Origin: Amycolatopsis taiwanensis DSM 45107
GTDB lineage: Bacteria > Actinomycetota > Actinomycetes > Mycobacteriales > Pseudonocardiaceae
Reading direction: 5' to 3'
DNA length: 64,000 bases
NCBI RefSeq assembly: GCF_000519205.1
Contig: NZ_JAFB01000004.1
Span: 29,268-93,267 of the forward strand
Positions 19,733-27,805 of this stretch are shown here, one piece after another; position 1 is the stretch's first letter, and each line of letters begins with the position of its first letter. The position numbers and the translations under genes were made by a program. Below the pieces are notes generated by a model, which saw only the letters and a list, made by a program, of their open reading frames with translations, was not told the origin of the DNA and ran no database searches.

Positions 19733-20494
19733 CTAGACCCCCCGGCGCATGGCACGGGTGCCGAGGAAAAGGCCGAGGACCGCGACGGCGCAGGCGGCGA
19801 TCAGCCCGTACAGCGCGGAAAGATCAGCCAGCTCACCGGCGAAGAGGACGCGTTCGGCGTCGACGAGGTAGGCGATCGGATTCACCTTGGCGATGGCCTG
19901 TACCCATCCCGGGCCATCCTCGATCGGCAACAGCACTCCAGAGAGCAGGAGCAGCGGATACATCAGTACCTGCGTGACCATCCAGAAGAGGGTGCCGTTG
20001 GGTTGGGCGGCAATCGCGAGCGCAAAAGACATGCCGCTCAGGCCGATGCCGAACACCACGAGCAGGGCCAGCCCGGCCAGCGCACCCGCGGGGTGGAGCC
20101 GGAAACCCAGCGGCAGGGCCAGGGCGACGATGACCATCGCCTGAGTGAGCAGGATGACCGATTCCTTCATGGTCCGGCCGATCACCATCGCGGTGCGGCT
20201 CAGCGGGGTGACCATCATTCGTTCGGTCGCCCCGCCGATCAGTTCGACGAGCAGGGAATGCCCGGCCGCCATCGGCCCGAACAGGGACATCGTGATCAGG
20301 ATGCCGGGCACGAACCACTGCCAGGATGAACCGCTCGCGGCACCATATCCGCTCGCTCCGGCCAGCAGCCCGCCGAACAGGAACATGAACAGCAGCGGCT
20401 GGATCATGGCGAAGATCAGGCCGAGCGGCTGGCGAAGTTGGGGCGTGAACTCCCGGGAGAAAACGATCGTGGTGTCCCGCAAGAGCTTGACCAT
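19733..20494 (-). CDS. ABC-2 type exporter permease (DrrB-like)
   Basis: 253-residue membrane protein with six predicted helices (for example IFAMIQPLLFMFLFGGLLAG, AMVIVALALPLGFRL and LYGLIAACAVAVLGLFLGTR). ABC-2 signature segments include ATERMMVTPLSRTAMVIGRT and the late LSGVLLPIEDGPGWVQAIAK. Follows the ATPase gene by 21 bp, with AAGGAGAAG before ATG 20494. Together they form a daunorubicin-resistance-type exporter that moves hydrophobic compounds outward. The actual substrate is unknown. Confidence 0.92.
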   Translation of the reverse strand: MVKLLRDTTIVFSREFTPQLRQPLGLIFAMIQPLLFMFLFGGLLAGASGYGAASGSSWQWFVPGILITMSLFGPMAAGHSLLVELIGGATERMMVTPLSRTAMVIGRTMKESVILLTQAMVIVALALPLGFRLHPAGALAGLALLVVFGIGLSGMSFALAIAAQPNGTLFWMVTQVLMYPLLLLSGVLLPIEDGPGWVQAIAKVNPIAYLVDAERVLFAGELADLSALYGLIAACAVAVLGLFLGTRAMRRGV

Positions 20495-20515
20495 GCTGCG
20501 ACTTCTCCTTCGAAC

Positions 20516-21484
20516 CTAGAGCTGATCGGCGTTGTGGCCTTCGCGGAGGCTGTGGCCGGCGAGGGCGAGAAAGACGTCATCCAAAGTGGACTGTCTGCTT
20601 TCGGCGGTGATGGCTTTGATGCCGGCGGTGTCGAGCGCACGCAGGTACTCGGGAAGCACGGTATTGGCGCGGGGCACGCGGAGCCGGACGGTCGTCGCGT
20701 CGGTCTCCACCGCGACGGCTTCCGGTATCCGCTCAGCGATAGCGGCAGCGGTCGCGACCTCCGCCGGGTCGACGACGCTGATCACGACCTGGTCCCCGGC
20801 GAGTTCGCGCTTCAGCCCCTCGGCCGTACCGTCGGCGATGATCCGGCCGCGGTCGATGATCAGTACCCGCTCGGCCATCCGGTCGGCCTCTTCGAGGTAG
20901 TGAGTGGTCAGGAACAGGGTCATGCCGTGTTGTTCGCGCAGGCGCAGGATGTGCTCCCAGAGATTGGCGCGGCTCTGCGGATCCAGCCCTGTGGAGGGCT
21001 CGTCCAGGAACAGCAGCCGGGGCCGGTGGAGCAGGCACATGGCCACGTCCACCCGACGGCGTTGCCCGCCGGAGAGGGTTGCCGGCTTGCGCGCCGCCAG
21101 CGGTTGCAGATCCAGCAGGCGGAGCGCCTCGTCGGCGCGCTGCCGGGCCTGCGCCTTGGGCAGGCCATAGGTGCGGGCCTGAGTGACCAACTCGTCCCGG
21201 ACCAGGAAGTTTTCGCCCGCGCTGTTCTTCTGCCCCACGTAGCCGATGGCCGTACGCACTCCGGCGGGATCGGTCAGGACATCGTGGCCTGCCACGCTCA
21301 TCCGGCCGGAGGTCGGCGGAAGCAACGTGGTGAGCATCCGCAGCAATGTCGACTTTCCCGCGCCGTTGGGGCCGAGGAGCGCCACCAACTCACCGGCCTC
21401 GATGTGGAGGTCGATGCCCCGGACCGCCTCGACGGTTGTTTTCTTCACCCGGAACTGCCGAGTGAGACCCTCTGCGTGGATCAC
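20516..21484 (-). CDS. ABC exporter ATP-binding protein (DrrA-like)
   Basis: 322-residue ATPase. Walker A GPNGAGKST, signature LSGGQRRRVDVAMCLLHRP, Walker B LLFLDEPSTGLDP and switch His in FLTTHYLEEADRM are intact. The C-terminal regulatory extension (TLDDVFLALAGHSLREG) is typical of DrrA-type proteins. GTG 21484 is preceded by GGGAG; the open frame to 21730 overlaps the divergent TetR gene and is not used. Paired with the permease downstream and probably repressed by the divergent TetR protein. Confidence 0.93.
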   Translation of the reverse strand: MIHAEGLTRQFRVKKTTVEAVRGIDLHIEAGELVALLGPNGAGKSTLLRMLTTLLPPTSGRMSVAGHDVLTDPAGVRTAIGYVGQKNSAGENFLVRDELVTQARTYGLPKAQARQRADEALRLLDLQPLAARKPATLSGGQRRRVDVAMCLLHRPRLLFLDEPSTGLDPQSRANLWEHILRLREQHGMTLFLTTHYLEEADRMAERVLIIDRGRIIADGTAEGLKRELAGDQVVISVVDPAEVATAAAIAERIPEAVAVETDATTVRLRVPRANTVLPEYLRALDTAGIKAITAESRQSTLDDVFLALAGHSLREGHNADQL

Positions 21485-21518
21485 AGAACTCCCTATACGG
21501 GTCAGAGATGTTAGATAA

Positions 21519-21557
21519 TGGAACATTGATGTTCCACTAGTGGACTCTAGCGGTCCA
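21519..21557. promoter_or_regulatory. Two palindromic operator candidates between exporter and TetR gene
   Basis: TGGAACATTGATGTTCCA (21519-21536) is a palindrome with 8-bp arms and a 2-nt centre. TGGAC, 7 nt, GTCCA follow at 21541-21557. They lie in the 103-bp divergent region, the expected place for TetR-type binding. Confidence 0.65.
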
Positions 21558-21587
21558 TATCGGGACTTGCAACGTAGGCTGGCCGGC

Positions 21588-22178
21588 ATGAGTGGCACCG
21601 CAAGCGCCCAGTCGGGAACTCGCAACCGCACGCGTCGCGCCATCTTGAGTGCGGCTTGCTCCGTGCTGGCCCGCAACTGGTCGGCGACACTCGCCGAGAT
21701 CGCGGATGCCGCCCAGGTCGGCCGCACCACGCTGCACCGCTACTTCCCGGACCGGGAAACGCTGATCAAGGCCGCGGTGGATGACTCGCTCGAGGCGATC
21801 GAGTCATCCACCGCGGAAGCGGCGATCGAAACCGGGCCACCGCTGGCAGCCATGCGCCGGCTGGTGGCGGCGATGGTCGCGGTCGGCGACCGGCTGATGT
21901 TCGTGTTCGGCGATCCACGCGTGCTGGAGACCTACGGGGTGGCCAAGACCGATGCGCCACTGGAAGACGCGGTCGTCTCGCTCATCCGGCGGGGACAGGA
22001 CGAGAAGGTGTTCGACCCGGAGGTCAGCCCGGTCTGGATCCGGCACACGCTCTGGGCCCTGGTCTACACCGGCCTTGAGGAGGTGGAAAGCGGGCGCCTG
22101 CCCCGGCACGACATCACGGCGACGGTCATCCGCACCTTGGAAAACGGAATCACGATGCACCGGTCGGACATGGCTTAA
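21588..22178 (+). CDS. TetR family regulator of the adjacent exporter
   Basis: 196-residue repressor starting MSGTASAQSGTRNRTRRAIL. Helix-turn-helix: WSATLAEIADAAQVGRTTLH, then RYFPDRETLIKAAV. The C-terminal ligand domain contains FVFGDPRVLETYGVAKTDAP and ends LENGITMHRSDMA. It is divergent from the ABC exporter with palindromes in between, the usual layout for a drug-responsive local repressor. ATG 21588 is preferred over the first in-frame start at 21540, which would overlap the second palindrome. Confidence 0.9.
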   Translation: MSGTASAQSGTRNRTRRAILSAACSVLARNWSATLAEIADAAQVGRTTLHRYFPDRETLIKAAVDDSLEAIESSTAEAAIETGPPLAAMRRLVAAMVAVGDRLMFVFGDPRVLETYGVAKTDAPLEDAVVSLIRRGQDEKVFDPEVSPVWIRHTLWALVYTGLEEVESGRLPRHDITATVIRTLENGITMHRSDMA

Positions 22179-22193
22179 CAGGAGGTCGGTGCG

Positions 22194-22560
22194 TCAGCGC
22201 TCACCCGCCGGGTGATCCGGCACGAGCGTGGCGAGGTGCCGGTGTACCACCGCGCACGCCAGGTCTGCGCCCAACTCGGCGGGGTGCAGCGTGCCGGCGA
22301 AGGCGAGGCTGTCGATGAGCGCGGCGAACCGTTCCGCCTCGACCTCGACGAGTTCGTCGGGCACCAGCCGTGCGCTGCGCAACAGGGTCGTGGTCAGCGC
22401 GCGCACGCCAGTATGCAGTTGGGTAGCGGTGTCGTGGAAGGCGGGCGTGATGCGCGGCCATCGCGAACTCCAGCCAAACCGTGGTCTCCTGCGTGCTGCG
22501 CGCATTGAGCGGCAGCAACTCGCCGATCATCCGTTCGGCGACGGCCAGCCCCGGAGGCCT
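22194..22560 (-). pseudogene. Frameshifted TetR-family remnant lacking its DNA-binding domain
   Basis: Two minus-strand frames together make a TetR ligand domain. The first encodes MIGELLPLNARSTQETTVWL then EFAMAA; the second continues RITPAFHDTATQLHTGVRAL and ends LATLVPDHPAGER. They switch near 22450-22465. No helix-turn-helix is found upstream, where the sequence runs into the region before tsaD. It is therefore both 5'-deleted and frameshifted. Confidence 0.7.
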
Positions 22561-22660
22561 CGGATTTGGGGAGGCAGGCCGCCGGCCTGGGACGGCAAGG
22601 GCCACGCGGGAATCACGGTCTGGCTACCCAAATCCGATCGCGCGCACTTTGAAACACTGT

Positions 22661-23707
22661 CTAGATCGAGACGACGTCGACCGGGAGCGCCGGATTCGCC
22701 GAAATGTCCAAAGCGGACTGACCGACCCCGGCCGCGACCACGTGCGCACCGAGCGCGGCGATCATGGCGCCGTTGTCGGTGCACAGTCGCGGCCTGGGCA
22801 CGCGCAGGTCGATCCCGGCTTCCGCGCACCGCTCGCGGGCAAGGGCGGACAGCCGCGAGTTGGCCGCGACGCCGCCGGAGATCACCAGGGTGCCGATACC
22901 GGATTCCTTCGCCGCGCGAACGGCCTTCGCGGTGAGCACGTCGGCGACAGCCTCCTGGAAAGAGGCCGCGACATCGTTCACCGGAATCTCCTCGCCGCGG
23001 CGCTCGGCGCCCTCCACCCAGCGCGCGACGGCGGTCTTGAGGCCGGAGAACGAGAAGTCGAACTTGGCGTCCCGAGGGCCGGTCATGCCGCGGGGAAAGG
23101 CGATGGCGGCCGGGTCGCCCTGCTTGGCCGCCTTGTCGATCGGCGGACCACCGGGGTAGGGCAGGTCCAGCACCCGGGCGACCTTGTCGTACGCCTCGCC
23201 CGCCGCGTCATCCACCGTGGAACCCAGTTCGGTGATCGTGGTGGCGATGTCGTCGACGCGCAGCAGTTGGGTGTGCCCGCCGGAGACGAGCAGCGCCAGG
23301 CACGGTGACGGCAGGGGGCCGTGTTCCAGGGTGTCCACGGCGATGTGCCCGGCAAGGTGATTCACCCCGTACAGCGGAACGTCCAGCGCGGTGGCGTACG
23401 CCTTGGCGGCGGCGACCCCGACGAGCAGCGCCCCGGCCAGGCCCGGCCCGGCGGTGACCGCGATCGCGTCCACATCGGACAGTTTGAGGTCGGCGGCGGC
23501 GAACGCACGGTCCGCGGTGGGCACCAGCGCCTCCAGGTGCGCCCGGCTGGCGACCTCGGGGACGACGCCGCCGAACCGGGCGTGCTGCTCGACGCTGGAG
23601 GCGACCTCGTCGGCGAGCAGCTCGACGGTGCCGTCGTCGTGCAGCCGGACCAGGCCGACGCCGGTCTCGTCGCAGGAACTCTCGATGCCCATGATGATCC
23701 GCGACAT
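22661..23707 (-). CDS. tsaD: tRNA N6-threonylcarbamoyladenosine transferase TsaD
   Basis: Transfers threonylcarbamoyl to A37 of ANN-decoding tRNAs, working with TsaB and TsaE. 348 residues. Starts [20 protein letters not shown]; metal-binding His pair in [45 protein letters not shown]; nucleotide-binding [28 protein letters not shown] near the end. ATG 23707 is just after the rimI stop with GGAGGTGA upstream. Last gene of the tsaB-rimI-tsaD unit, as Rv3419c. Confidence 0.97.
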   Translation of the reverse strand: MSRIIMGIESSCDETGVGLVRLHDDGTVELLADEVASSVEQHARFGGVVPEVASRAHLEALVPTADRAFAAADLKLSDVDAIAVTAGPGLAGALLVGVAAAKAYATALDVPLYGVNHLAGHIAVDTLEHGPLPSPCLALLVSGGHTQLLRVDDIATTITELGSTVDDAAGEAYDKVARVLDLPYPGGPPIDKAAKQGDPAAIAFPRGMTGPRDAKFDFSFSGLKTAVARWVEGAERRGEEIPVNDVAASFQEAVADVLTAKAVRAAKESGIGTLVISGGVAANSRLSALARERCAEAGIDLRVPRPRLCTDNGAMIAALGAHVVAAGVGQSALDISANPALPVDVVSI

Positions 23708-24178
23708 TCAGCTCACCTCCTGGCCCGCGCGGGCCTCACGCTTCATGGTGTACGCGTCGGCGCCCGAGGGTTGGTAGTAGCCCTTACGAAGGCCTATCCG
23801 AGTGAAGCCGTGCCGCTCGTAGAGCCCGACGGCCCGGTCGTTGTCCGTGCGGACCTCCAGGAAGACCGGCGCGTTCAGCTCGTCGGCACGGGTGAGCAGG
23901 CCGCGCAACAGAGCGGTGCCGATGCCCTGCCCCTGGTATGCCGGGTCGACGCCGACCGTGTGCACGCTGGCTTCGAAGTCCCCCGGGCGGCCGACCACCG
24001 CGAGCCCGGCGTACCCGATCAGGACGTCCTCGTCGTAGGCGCTCAGGTAGTAGTTGCCGGCGTCGAGTTCCGAGTGGAAGGCGCGCGCGGACCACGGGTC
24101 GTCCCCGACGAACAACCGCTTCTCGAGCTCGACGCAGCGCGTGATGTCCTTGCGCCGCAGCGTGCCCAGCTTGATCAC
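23708..24178 (-). CDS. rimI: Ribosomal protein alanine N-acetyltransferase RimI
   Basis: 156-residue GNAT. Acetyl-CoA-binding motif VDPAYQGQGIGTALLRGLLT, followed by FLEVRTDNDRAVGLYERHGF, which is the RimI-type segment. The family acetylates the N-terminus of ribosomal protein S18 and other proteins in bacteria. GTG 24178 has GGAGGGGG upstream. Sits between tsaB and tsaD as in most actinobacteria (Rv3420c). Confidence 0.92.
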   Translation of the reverse strand: MIKLGTLRRKDITRCVELEKRLFVGDDPWSARAFHSELDAGNYYLSAYDEDVLIGYAGLAVVGRPGDFEASVHTVGVDPAYQGQGIGTALLRGLLTRADELNAPVFLEVRTDNDRAVGLYERHGFTRIGLRKGYYQPSGADAYTMKREARAGQEVS

Positions 24179-24234
24179 GCTGCCCCCTCCGCGAGTTCGC
24201 GCGCGTTGCCGCGAGTCGCCATGAGCGGTGTCAT
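24175..24234 (-). CDS. 19-codon coupling open frame between tsaB and rimI
   Basis: ATG 24234 overlaps the tsaB stop as ATGA, and the frame (MTPLMATRGNARELAEGAA) ends in a TGA that overlaps the rimI start as GTGA. Both junctions are classic re-initiation overlaps, so ribosomes could pass through it. The GGAGGGGG used by rimI lies inside it. It probably has no function as a peptide. Confidence 0.35.
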   Translation of the reverse strand: MTPLMATRGNARELAEGAA

Positions 24235-24884
24235 GCGGTCACCCGCTTCCGCGCCCCGGGTTCGACGGCGTCGGGGCGGCGCAGGTACAGCGGGGTCAGC
24301 GGGCCCGGCGCCGCCTTGGCGAGCAGGGCCGCCGAGGCCGCGGCGACCAGGCCGGAAGTGGCCGGGTAGTACGGCTCGATCATGCGGACACCGAGCCGGT
24401 CGGCATACAGCCGGCCACCGTCGCCCGCGGCCACTGTGTGGCCGAGGTCCGCCGGAGTCTGCACACACGGGCCGTCGACACGCTTTCCCGACGCGTCGTA
24501 AGCGGCCCAGTAGACCTCGCGGCGACGCGCGTCGGTCACGACGAGGAAGGGCTCGCCCGTGTCCACGCCCGCCGCGATCGCGTCCAGGCTGCACACCGGA
24601 TAGGCGTTGAGCCCGAGCGCGTGGCCGAGAGCCGCGGCCGTCGCGATGCCCGCACGCAGGCCGGTGAACGGGCCGGGGCCAACTCCGCAAACGATTGCGT
24701 CCAGCTCGCCAAGGGCGACCCCGGCCTCCTGGAGCGCATCCCGGGCATGCGGCATGATCAACTCGCCGTGGGCGCGCGCGTCCAGCGTGACGCGTTCTGC
24801 GAGCACGGTGACGTCGTCGCCCGCCAGCGTCGCAACCCCAGCGGTCACGGCGGGCGTGGCGGTATCGATGGCAAGGACCAGCAC
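24231..24884 (-). CDS. tsaB: tRNA t6A biosynthesis protein TsaB
   Basis: 217-residue ASKHA-fold partner of TsaD. Starts MLVLAIDTATPAVTAGVATL; GVGPGPFTGLRAGIATAAAL is the family's best-conserved segment; also VCSLDAIAAGV and DARRREVYWAAYD. The distal half is divergent, as usual. GTG 24884 is the start. First gene of a tsaB-rimI-tsaD unit (Rv3421c order), divergent from matB. Confidence 0.94.
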   Translation of the reverse strand: MLVLAIDTATPAVTAGVATLAGDDVTVLAERVTLDARAHGELIMPHARDALQEAGVALGELDAIVCGVGPGPFTGLRAGIATAAALGHALGLNAYPVCSLDAIAAGVDTGEPFLVVTDARRREVYWAAYDASGKRVDGPCVQTPADLGHTVAAGDGGRLYADRLGVRMIEPYYPATSGLVAAASAALLAKAAPGPLTPLYLRRPDAVEPGARKRVTA

Positions 24885-25018
24885 GGTTTACCAGGGTACC
24901 GGCGCCCGGCCGGGACGGGATGGACATCCCTGGCGAGCGAGCCCTTCGGCAGCGCTCTTCCGCTCGCCGAACAAAAACACGGGCTTTTGAACGGGCCTGC
25001 GGCCTCTATCGTGAGGTA

Positions 25019-26479
25019 ATGGCAGAACCCTTGTTCCCGGCGCTGATCTCACGCCAGCCCCTGAACACAGCCAAGACCGCCCTGCGATTCGGCGAGCTGG
25101 CCCTCGACTACACGGAACTGTCCACGGTGGCCGGCACGCTGGCCCGCGAGCTTCGCGCGAGCGCCCCGCCACGGGTGGCGGTGTGGGCGACGCCGACCCT
25201 GCACACCAGCGTTGCGGTCGTCAGCGCGCTACTCGCCGGGGTACCGGCGGTGCCGGTGAACCCGAAGATCGGCGAGCGGGAGCTCGCACACATCGTGTCC
25301 GACAGCACGCCGTCGCTCGTGCTCGCCGAACCCGGAGCGGTGCTGCCCTCGGCGCTGGCGGCCCTGCCGCGCAAGGACATCGAACTCACCGGCACGCCGG
25401 GCGAGCTGCCCCCGGAACCCGGCCCCGAAACACCCGCGTTGATCGTCTATACCTCCGGCACGACCGGGCCCCCCAAGGGCGTGGTGGTACCCCGCCGCGC
25501 CATCGCCAGCACGCTCGACGCGCTGGAGGACGCGTGGCAGTGGACCGCCGACGACGTGCTGGTGCACGCGCTGCCGCTGTTCCACGTCCACGGCCTGATC
25601 CTGGGCATCCTCGGCCCGCTGCGCCGGGGTGGCAGCGTGCGCCACCTGGGCCGCTTCTCCACCGAGGCCGCCGCGAAGGAGTTGGCCTCGGACGCCACGA
25701 TGATGTTCGGCGTGCCGACCATGTACCACCGCATCGCCGGCGAGGTCGGCGAAGATCCCGAACTGGCCAAGGCCTTCGGCCGCGCACGGCTGCTCGTGTC
25801 GGGGTCGGCGGCACTGCCCGTGCACGACCACCAGCGGATCACCGCCGCCACCGGGCAGCAGGTCGTGGAGCGCTACGGCATGACCGAGACCCTGATGAAC
25901 ACCAGCGTCCGTGCCGACGGGGAGCGCAAGCCGGGCACCGTCGGCGTGCCGTTGCGCGGCGTGGAGCTGAGGCTGGTCGACGAGGCGGGCGACGTGGTCG
26001 AGGCGGCCGAGACTGTGGGCGAGATCCAGGTCCGCGGCCCGAACCTGTTCACCGAGTACCTCAACCGCCCCGACGCCACCGCCGAGGTGTTCACCGGCGG
26101 CTGGTTTCGCACCGGCGACATGGCCGTGCGAGACACCGACGGCTACCTGCGGATCGTCGGCCGCAAGGCGACCGATCTGATCAAGAGCGGCGGGTACAAG
26201 ATCGGCGCCGGGGAGATCGAAAACGCGTTGCTGGAACATCCGGGGGTGGCCGAAGTCGCGGTCACCGCCGAAGAAGACCCCGACCTCGGCGAGCGAATCG
26301 TCGCCTGGATCGTGCCGGTGGAGGCCGCGCCGGACGAGCAGGAGCTGATCGACCACGTGGCGCGGCTGCTCACACCGCACAAGCGTCCGCGCGTCGTGCG
26401 CTTCCTGGATGCCTTGCCCCGCAACGAGATGGGCAAGGTGCTCAAGCGTTCCCTGCCGCAACCCCGAGAGACCTCATGA
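25019..26479 (+). CDS. matB: Malonyl/methylmalonyl-CoA synthetase MatB
   Basis: 486-residue acyl-adenylate-forming enzyme that ligates CoA to (methyl)malonate. ATP loop IVYTSGTTGPPKG; LPLFHVHGLILGILGPLRRG; RLLVSGSAALPVHDH; ERYGMTETLMNTSVRADGER; hinge RIVGRKATDLIKSGGYKIGA; catalytic Lys in NEMGKVLKRSL. The sequence strongly resembles Streptomyces MatB as I recall it, including the malonate-binding region. ATG 25019 is the start. It overlaps the downstream carboxyltransferase gene by 4 bp (ATGA), so the two are coupled. Confidence 0.9.
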   Translation: MAEPLFPALISRQPLNTAKTALRFGELALDYTELSTVAGTLARELRASAPPRVAVWATPTLHTSVAVVSALLAGVPAVPVNPKIGERELAHIVSDSTPSLVLAEPGAVLPSALAALPRKDIELTGTPGELPPEPGPETPALIVYTSGTTGPPKGVVVPRRAIASTLDALEDAWQWTADDVLVHALPLFHVHGLILGILGPLRRGGSVRHLGRFSTEAAAKELASDATMMFGVPTMYHRIAGEVGEDPELAKAFGRARLLVSGSAALPVHDHQRITAATGQQVVERYGMTETLMNTSVRADGERKPGTVGVPLRGVELRLVDEAGDVVEAAETVGEIQVRGPNLFTEYLNRPDATAEVFTGGWFRTGDMAVRDTDGYLRIVGRKATDLIKSGGYKIGAGEIENALLEHPGVAEVAVTAEEDPDLGERIVAWIVPVEAAPDEQELIDHVARLLTPHKRPRVVRFLDALPRNEMGKVLKRSLPQPRETS

Positions 26480-27801
26480 CCGTTAACGCGCGGCAACTCG
26501 TCGAGTCCGTCGCGACGGGCTTCACCGAGTTCCCCGTGCCCACCCCGGAGTCCACATCGGACGGACCGATCGGCTGGCCGGGATACCGCGAGGCCCGCCG
26601 GCGGGCGATCGAACGAACCGGTGAGCGCGAGTCGGTCGTCTGCGGCGCGGGCAAGGTCGGCGACGTCGAGGCGACCCTGATCGCGTTCGAGTTCGGCTTC
26701 ATGGGCGGGTCCCTTGGCCGGGCGACCGGCGACCGGATCGAAGCGGCCTTCGTCCATGCACGCGAACTCGGCACGCCGATGGTCACGCTGATCGCCACCG
26801 GGGGCAGCCGCATGTACGAAGGCATGGCGGCGCTGTCCCAACTCCAGCGCATCGCCCACCAGATCGCGTTGACCAGGGCCGCGGCGATCCCGCAGCTGGC
26901 GGTGCTGCGCGACCCGACCACCGGCGGCGGGTGGGCCACGCTCGGCGCCGCGGCGGACGTCATCCTCGCGCTGCCCGGCGCGCAGGCCGGCTTCGCGGGC
27001 TCCCGGGTGCGCCCGCCGGGAGACGCCGACGCCTACACCGCGGAGTCACACCTGGCCACCGGGCAGGTGGACCAGATCGTCGCACCGGACGAGTTGCCCG
27101 AACGACTCGCGCGGTGGCTGGCCCTGCTCACCGGTGCCGACGGGGTCGCCGCCGAGCCGCCGACCGCGCTCGGCGCCCGGAAGCCACCCGCGACCGGGTG
27201 GGCGTCGGTGCTCGCCGCCCGGGCGCCGGGACGGCCACGCGCGGACGCCTACCTGGACGCCTACTTCGACTGGTGTGAGGACATCAGCGGCGATCGCCGC
27301 GGAGGCGTCGACCCGGGTGTCCGCTGCGGTTTCGGGCATCGTCAAGGGACGACCATCGCCTACGCCGCGCAGTGCGGCACACCAACCCAGCCCGCGGGCT
27401 TCCGCACCGCGGCACGCTTGATCCGGCTCGCGGACCGGCTGGGGATTCCGGTGCTGACCCTGGTGGACACGCCCGGCGCCGCCAACGACGCCGCAGCCGA
27501 ACGAGCCGGGGCCGGCCCGGCGATCGCGGAGGTCTTCACCGCGGTCGCGGAGGCCACTGTGCCCGTGACAACGCTGGTCATCGGGGAAGGTGGGTCCGGT
27601 GGTGCGCTTGCCTTCGCGGCGCCGGGCCGCACCTGGATCACGCCCGACGCGTACTTCTCGGTCACCTCACCGGAAGCGGCCACGGCCATCCTCAAGCTGC
27701 CGCCGGACGAGGTGCCCGCGGTCGCCGACCGGCTCCGCCTCCGGCCCCAGGACGTCGCGGAACTCGGCCTGGCCAAGGTGCAACTCGCGGATCCCGGGTG
27801 A
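26476..27801 (+). CDS. Fused two-half acyl-CoA carboxyltransferase/decarboxylase
   Basis: 441-residue protein with two crotonase-fold halves. The beta-like half has GFMGGSLGRATGDRIEAAFV and LRDPTTGGGWATLGAAADVI; the alpha-like half has GFRTAARLIRLADRLGIPVL, TLVDTPGAANDAAAERAGAG and IGEGGSGGALAFAAPGRTW. No N-terminal zinc finger and no biotin domain are present. Operonic with matB, so the substrate is probably malonyl- or methylmalonyl-CoA. It could act as a carboxyltransferase subunit with biotin carboxylase encoded elsewhere, or as a decarboxylase of the MdcDE type. Which reaction applies cannot be told from sequence. Confidence 0.85.
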   Translation: MTVNARQLVESVATGFTEFPVPTPESTSDGPIGWPGYREARRRAIERTGERESVVCGAGKVGDVEATLIAFEFGFMGGSLGRATGDRIEAAFVHARELGTPMVTLIATGGSRMYEGMAALSQLQRIAHQIALTRAAAIPQLAVLRDPTTGGGWATLGAAADVILALPGAQAGFAGSRVRPPGDADAYTAESHLATGQVDQIVAPDELPERLARWLALLTGADGVAAEPPTALGARKPPATGWASVLAARAPGRPRADAYLDAYFDWCEDISGDRRGGVDPGVRCGFGHRQGTTIAYAAQCGTPTQPAGFRTAARLIRLADRLGIPVLTLVDTPGAANDAAAERAGAGPAIAEVFTAVAEATVPVTTLVIGEGGSGGALAFAAPGRTWITPDAYFSVTSPEAATAILKLPPDEVPAVADRLRLRPQDVAELGLAKVQLADPG

Positions 27802-27805
27802 ACCG

